From NCBI GenBank assembly GCA_013400115.1, contig VXBP01009366.1:310001-374000 (forward strand): 64,000 nt of DNA, written 5' to 3'. The first letter of the stretch is position 1, and every line of letters begins with the position of its first letter. A program made the position numbers and the translations under genes. The stretch comes from Rhinopomastus cyanomelas. Its lineage: Eukaryota; Chordata; Aves; Bucerotiformes; Rhinopomastidae. This document shows, piece by piece, positions 62,701 through 64,000 of this stretch. The notes beneath the pieces were generated by a model. It made no database searches. It saw only the letters and a program-made list of their open reading frames with translations, and had not been told where the DNA came from.

Positions 62701-63774
62701 TGTCCTCCCCCAGAGCCCCCTGCCATGCAGAGGCACATGGAGATGGTAGGAGAGAAGCATGCCTTTGACTTCTGGGCAACATGCCTTGGAGCTGCAGTCT
62801 GTGTCCCAGTAATGGAAAGGAGAGGGCAAGGGTGTACAGCAGGAATGCTACGTGTTGGATGCTTCTGTGTTACCAAGTCTGAAGTGACAGACTGCTCCTC
62901 AGGGCTGGGATCTTCTTGGAATCCTGACAATGGCAGTGAAAGAAAACTATGCCACCACCACCAAGGAAACCTCCAGCCCCTGAGAAGTCCCCAAGTCCTC
63001 TTGAGTCCTTACTCACATGCCACAGTTTGAACTCGCGCATGGTCCACGCCTCAGAGCTGCTCTGCCTCAGCAGGTGGACCCGGATCTGCCCACAGGAGAT
63101 GGAAGCAGATTCGGATGGCCAGTAATGATCACAGAGGACCTAAAGGACAGTAGAACAGGGTCACAATGAGGTCACTGAAGGCCCAGGTCCCATGGGATGA
63201 TCTCCTAGCTCTCTGGAAGCTCTCTCTGGAGAGCTGCCACTGTGTGAAAAGCCAGGGCAGCTCTTGGAGAACAGGGCAGGGGTCCTTCCCCTTCACAGCA
63301 AGAGATCTGCATGGCTCTCTCCGCCACCCCTTCACTTGGACCTCAGCCTCCTCCTGACAAAAGGACCTGTGTGGGTCAGGTGGTTCACACGAGATGTCTA
63401 ATCCAGAGGCAAGCGTTGATTTTACATGCTGCAGAAATATTTGAGGGTGAGGGGCACAGTTCCAGCCCCACTTCTGCCTCTTCCTATGCAAGCCAATGCT
63501 AAGCTGTACACATCGGCTTCCATTCTCTACAGTCTGTTGGGAAAGCTGTGTTTCCCCTGCTCACCCTGGAACCAGGGCACAAACCCAGCCCAGGGTTCAG
63601 CTGGGGCTGCCATGAGGAAGCCTGGCAGTGCCAACCTACCCGCCCGTTCTCCATGCACACTGTCAGCATGATGATGTTGCAGACGTTCTGCTCCCACACC
63701 AGCCTCCAGAAGTCATCTATTGTTTTCTTCAGGGGCCCCTGGGTGGCAATGAACTCCTGCTGGGATGTATAGCC
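53673..63774 (-). CDS. PTPRV: PTPRV (OST-PTP type) receptor tyrosine phosphatase, 3' part, tandem PTP domains
   Basis: Receptor tyrosine phosphatase; dephosphorylates phosphotyrosine at the cytoplasmic face of the membrane. Thirteen exons join in frame: 63774-63640, 63139-63017, 62563-62403, 62156-62021, 61497-61418, 60661-60574, 60080-59990, 59320-59244, 58897-58763, 58262-58140, 57633-57476, 56891-56756, 53732-53673. They total 1503 nt, 500 residues plus stop. The extracellular, transmembrane and first D1 residues lie beyond 64000. Using visible-fragment numbering, D1 (about 1-212) has WPDHG at 103-107, signature HCSAGVGRTG at 138-147 and Q183/Q187, so it looks active. D2 (about 272-500) reads WSSKKQPD at the WPD site, HCSGGVSQMG at 434-443 and Pro at the Q-loop, so it is predicted inactive. 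The PTPRV call rests on tandem domains of this type, the short C-terminus and the LGR6 neighbour. Human PTPRVP is a pseudogene; this copy has no disabling change in the visible part. Confidence 0.88.
54013..54736 (+). mobile_element. CR1 3'-end copy (forward), split by a second CR1
   Basis: The left part (about 54013-54073) reads 'gtcatctagtgataggacaa' and 'gggcaatgggtgtaagttgg'. The right part (about 54525-54736) resumes with 'gagcttcttcacagtgaaga' and ends with 'ggattggactagatgatcct' and ATTCTGTGAT-type octamers. In uninterrupted copies here, such as the one at 3.4-3.7 kb, these blocks are joined by about 20 bases. So the two parts are one element disrupted by the insertion listed next. Confidence 0.9.
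54074..54510 (-). mobile_element. CR1 3'-region copy (reverse) inserted into another CR1
   Basis: The reversed terminus is 'catagaatcatcatcatggc' then 'ggaaaggacctccagggtca'. It continues to 'caccaacttggttgcccttc' at about 54507, followed by AAAAAATAAATAAA at the junction. It is a different subfamily from its host element. The 119-codon minus frame across it is CR1 sequence. Confidence 0.9.
55998..56038 (+). repeat. 17-bp tandem repeat made of CR1-tail octamers
   Basis: GATTCTAATGATTCTAT occurs twice in tandem followed by GATTCT. The words ATTCTATG and ATTCTAATG are those of the CR1 3' tail. It may be all that is left of an extremely 5'-truncated CR1, or a tail-like microsatellite. Confidence 0.85.
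56756..56891 (-). CDS. PTPRV: PTPRV exon: D2 signature loop, second half
   Basis: This exon starts in phase 2 after CCACAG and completes Ser436, continuing GGVSQMGTLISLDCLL and ending LMTPTL. The catalytic arginine six residues after the cysteine is Gln441, and the Q-loop glutamine is Pro479. It is 136 nt, the same length and phases as its D1 counterpart 62021-62156. Confidence 0.93.
57476..57633 (-). CDS. PTPRV: PTPRV exon: D2 WPD region and His-Cys
   Basis: Begins EKKAKERQLQRFLYTLW and ends PLLMHC plus AG (phase 2, GTACAT donor). The D1 WPDHG motif is replaced by WSSKKQPD, so the mobile general-acid loop is not conserved. The nucleophile position still has Cys435. It is 158 nt against 161 in D1. 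Confidence 0.92.
58140..58262 (-). CDS. PTPRV: PTPRV exon: D2 central sheet
   Basis: Forty-one codons from VPSEACWPLEGE to IQLKMKH, phase 0 at both ends, matching the D1 exon 63017-63139 (VLCDHYWPSESA to FKLWH) in length and phase. The tryptophan-proline pair is shared. Confidence 0.92.
58763..58897 (-). CDS. PTPRV: PTPRV exon: D2 DFW motif
   Basis: Forty-five codons beginning GCSSSRDYLAVQGP, with EDFWTLVWEQD and ending PWQEKGE, flanked by CTCAG and GTATGG. The D1 counterpart is 63640-63774 (GYTSQQEFIATQGP, DDFWRLVWEQN), equal in length and phase. Confidence 0.94.
59244..59320 (-). CDS. PTPRV: PTPRV exon: start of D2
   Basis: Seventy-seven nt; the first two bases complete Tyr272 and give YDRSRVKFSPLDQGPFSGLL, ending VPRV-like 'WRVP'. 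This is the phosphotyrosine-recognition-loop exon of D2. The usual DYINAS segment is replaced by SGLLQVWR, another D2 substitution. Confidence 0.9.
59535..59895 (-). mobile_element. Old CR1 3'-region fragment (reverse) in a PTPRV intron
   Basis: Reversed CR1 blocks 'cagggatggaaagcctgtgt', 'catgcccattgcctcttgtc' and 'gcggctgaagacagcaataa' can be recognised with many substitutions. It lies between the D1-D2 linker exon and the first D2 exon. Confidence 0.7.
59990..60080 (-). CDS. PTPRV: PTPRV exon: D1-D2 linker
   Basis: Ninety-one nt: TLLEVVKEEASSATPSSGNQ, then polar sequence ending SSSILT plus T. The donor chosen is ACGT|GTAAGT because it restores Tyr-Asp-Arg-Ser-Arg across the junction. The alternative GTGTAA two bases earlier breaks the frame. 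Confidence 0.9.
60574..60661 (-). CDS. PTPRV: PTPRV exon: D1-D2 linker helix
   Basis: Eighty-eight nt after CCACAG; completes Arg212 and encodes SCPIPLKSFAQHYAQKADKS to LREYE. In tandem RPTPs this is the segment that leads into the second domain. Confidence 0.92.
61418..61497 (-). CDS. PTPRV: PTPRV exon: C-terminal helix of D1
   Basis: Eighty nt: SQYIFLHSCILDKILEEPLL then GLSGTE, ending in phase 2 before GTAAGG. The second glutamine of the Q-loop (Q187) is here. Confidence 0.93.
62021..62156 (-). CDS. PTPRV: PTPRV exon: D1 catalytic signature, second half
   Basis: Starts CGCTGGGGTGGGTCGCACTGG after TCTTAG; with the preceding AG it gives Ser-Ala-Gly-Val-Gly-Arg-Thr-Gly. Catalytic Arg145 is present and the exon ends YLMIQTL. 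The splice acceptor is canonical, although the partner donor is GC (see 62403-62563). Confidence 0.95.
62403..62563 (-). CDS. PTPRV: PTPRV exon: D1 WPD loop and catalytic Cys, GC donor
   Basis: 161 nt from EGLRAERHVSHLHYTAWPDHG to TLVHC plus AG. WPD (103-105) and His138-Cys139 are intact. The donor is CAG|GCAAGG, so the 246-bp intron 62157-62402 is of GC-AG type. The position is fixed by the conserved phase-2 junction inside the HCS codon, and no GT lies at that position. Confidence 0.93.
63017..63139 (-). CDS. PTPRV: PTPRV exon: D1 central sheet
   Basis: Forty-one codons VLCDHYWPSESASISCGQIR to REFKLWH, between CTTTAG and GTGAGT, phase 0 at both ends. Confidence 0.94.
63640..63774 (-). CDS. 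PTPRV: PTPRV exon: D1 DFW motif (first exon visible in window)
   Basis: Forty-five codons GYTSQQEFIATQGPLKKTID then DFWRLVWEQNVCNIIMLTVC and ending MENGR, between GTTTAG and GTAGGT. The next upstream exon (the D1 counterpart of 59244-59320) is not in 63775-64000 and should lie beyond the right edge. Confidence 0.95.
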
Positions 63775-64000
63775 CTAAACAAGAGGCAGACAGGAGGAGT
63801 TGGCAAGTTGCTGGAGCAGGTGAATCCTGCCCTAGGCCACAGTCAGTGCCCGGTCTGCTTTTGCGGTAGAGGAAGGAATGCTCATTGCCCTTAGCCCATG
63901 CAGGCATAGTTCCCAGAAGCTGATCTCAGAGACAGTTGATTTCACAGGAAGCATCTGCTGCCCACCACATGCTCTCTGCACATTTGTAATAAAGATGTGA

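Larger units (their letters stand above)
56892..63639. other. Short PTPRV introns (eleven, 246-756 bp)
   Basis: Apart from the old CR1 at 59535-59895, these introns carry no recognised element. All use GT-AG except the GC-AG intron at 62157-62402. Open frames inside them on either strand are shadows or chance. Confidence 0.75.

Noticed and set aside
1..64000. tRNA, rRNA or snRNA genes
   Set aside because: No cloverleaf box A/box B pairing or conserved rRNA/snRNA words were noticed on either strand.

Overview
The window is vertebrate nuclear DNA and almost certainly from a bird. It is dense in CR1 LINE fragments whose 3' ends carry the avian ATTCTRTG-type octamer tails, and both recognisable host genes are interrupted by spliceosomal introns. 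CR1 copies are frequent and many share one subfamily-like 3' region. That fits a CR1-rich lineage such as Piciformes (woodpeckers and relatives), but this is only a guess from repeat load.

There is no bacterial-style gene content. Two host loci can be supported, both on the minus strand. (1) PTPRV (OST-PTP type receptor tyrosine phosphatase) fills about 53.2-64.0 kb. Thirteen exons are visible and give a continuous 500-residue C-terminal part with two phosphatase domains, a stop codon and a plausible poly(A) signal. The 5' part lies beyond the right edge. D1 keeps the catalytic motifs. D2 has lost the WPD loop and the signature arginine, so it is a predicted pseudophosphatase. (2) LGR6 coding exon 1 (signal peptide plus LRR N-cap) lies at 44128-44324. 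Its first intron is inferred to run leftwards through most or all of 1-44127. The order PTPRV then LGR6, in the same orientation, matches human 1q32.1, where PTPRVP (a pseudogene in human) sits beside LGR6.

Layout: 1-44.1 kb, presumed LGR6 intron 1, with about a dozen CR1 pieces in both orientations (one with a decayed reverse transcriptase at 1.5-3.7 kb), a probable solo LTR with a 31-bp poly(C) run near 38.2 kb, microsatellites, AT-rich unique sequence at 13-19 kb and an isolated CpG island at 42.1-42.4 kb. 44.1-44.3 kb, LGR6 exon 1, with a (CT)n tract 0.25 kb upstream. 44.3-53.2 kb, intergenic, with no gene or clear transposon seen. 53.2-64 kb, PTPRV, with a CR1-inside-CR1 nest in its last intron and an old CR1 in the D1-D2 linker region.

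The two genes are not known to work in one pathway: LGR6 is an R-spondin receptor of the Wnt system and PTPRV is a receptor-type phosphatase. They are discussed together because of their conserved synteny. LGR6 exons beyond exon 1 were looked for by eye in the left 44 kb and not found.
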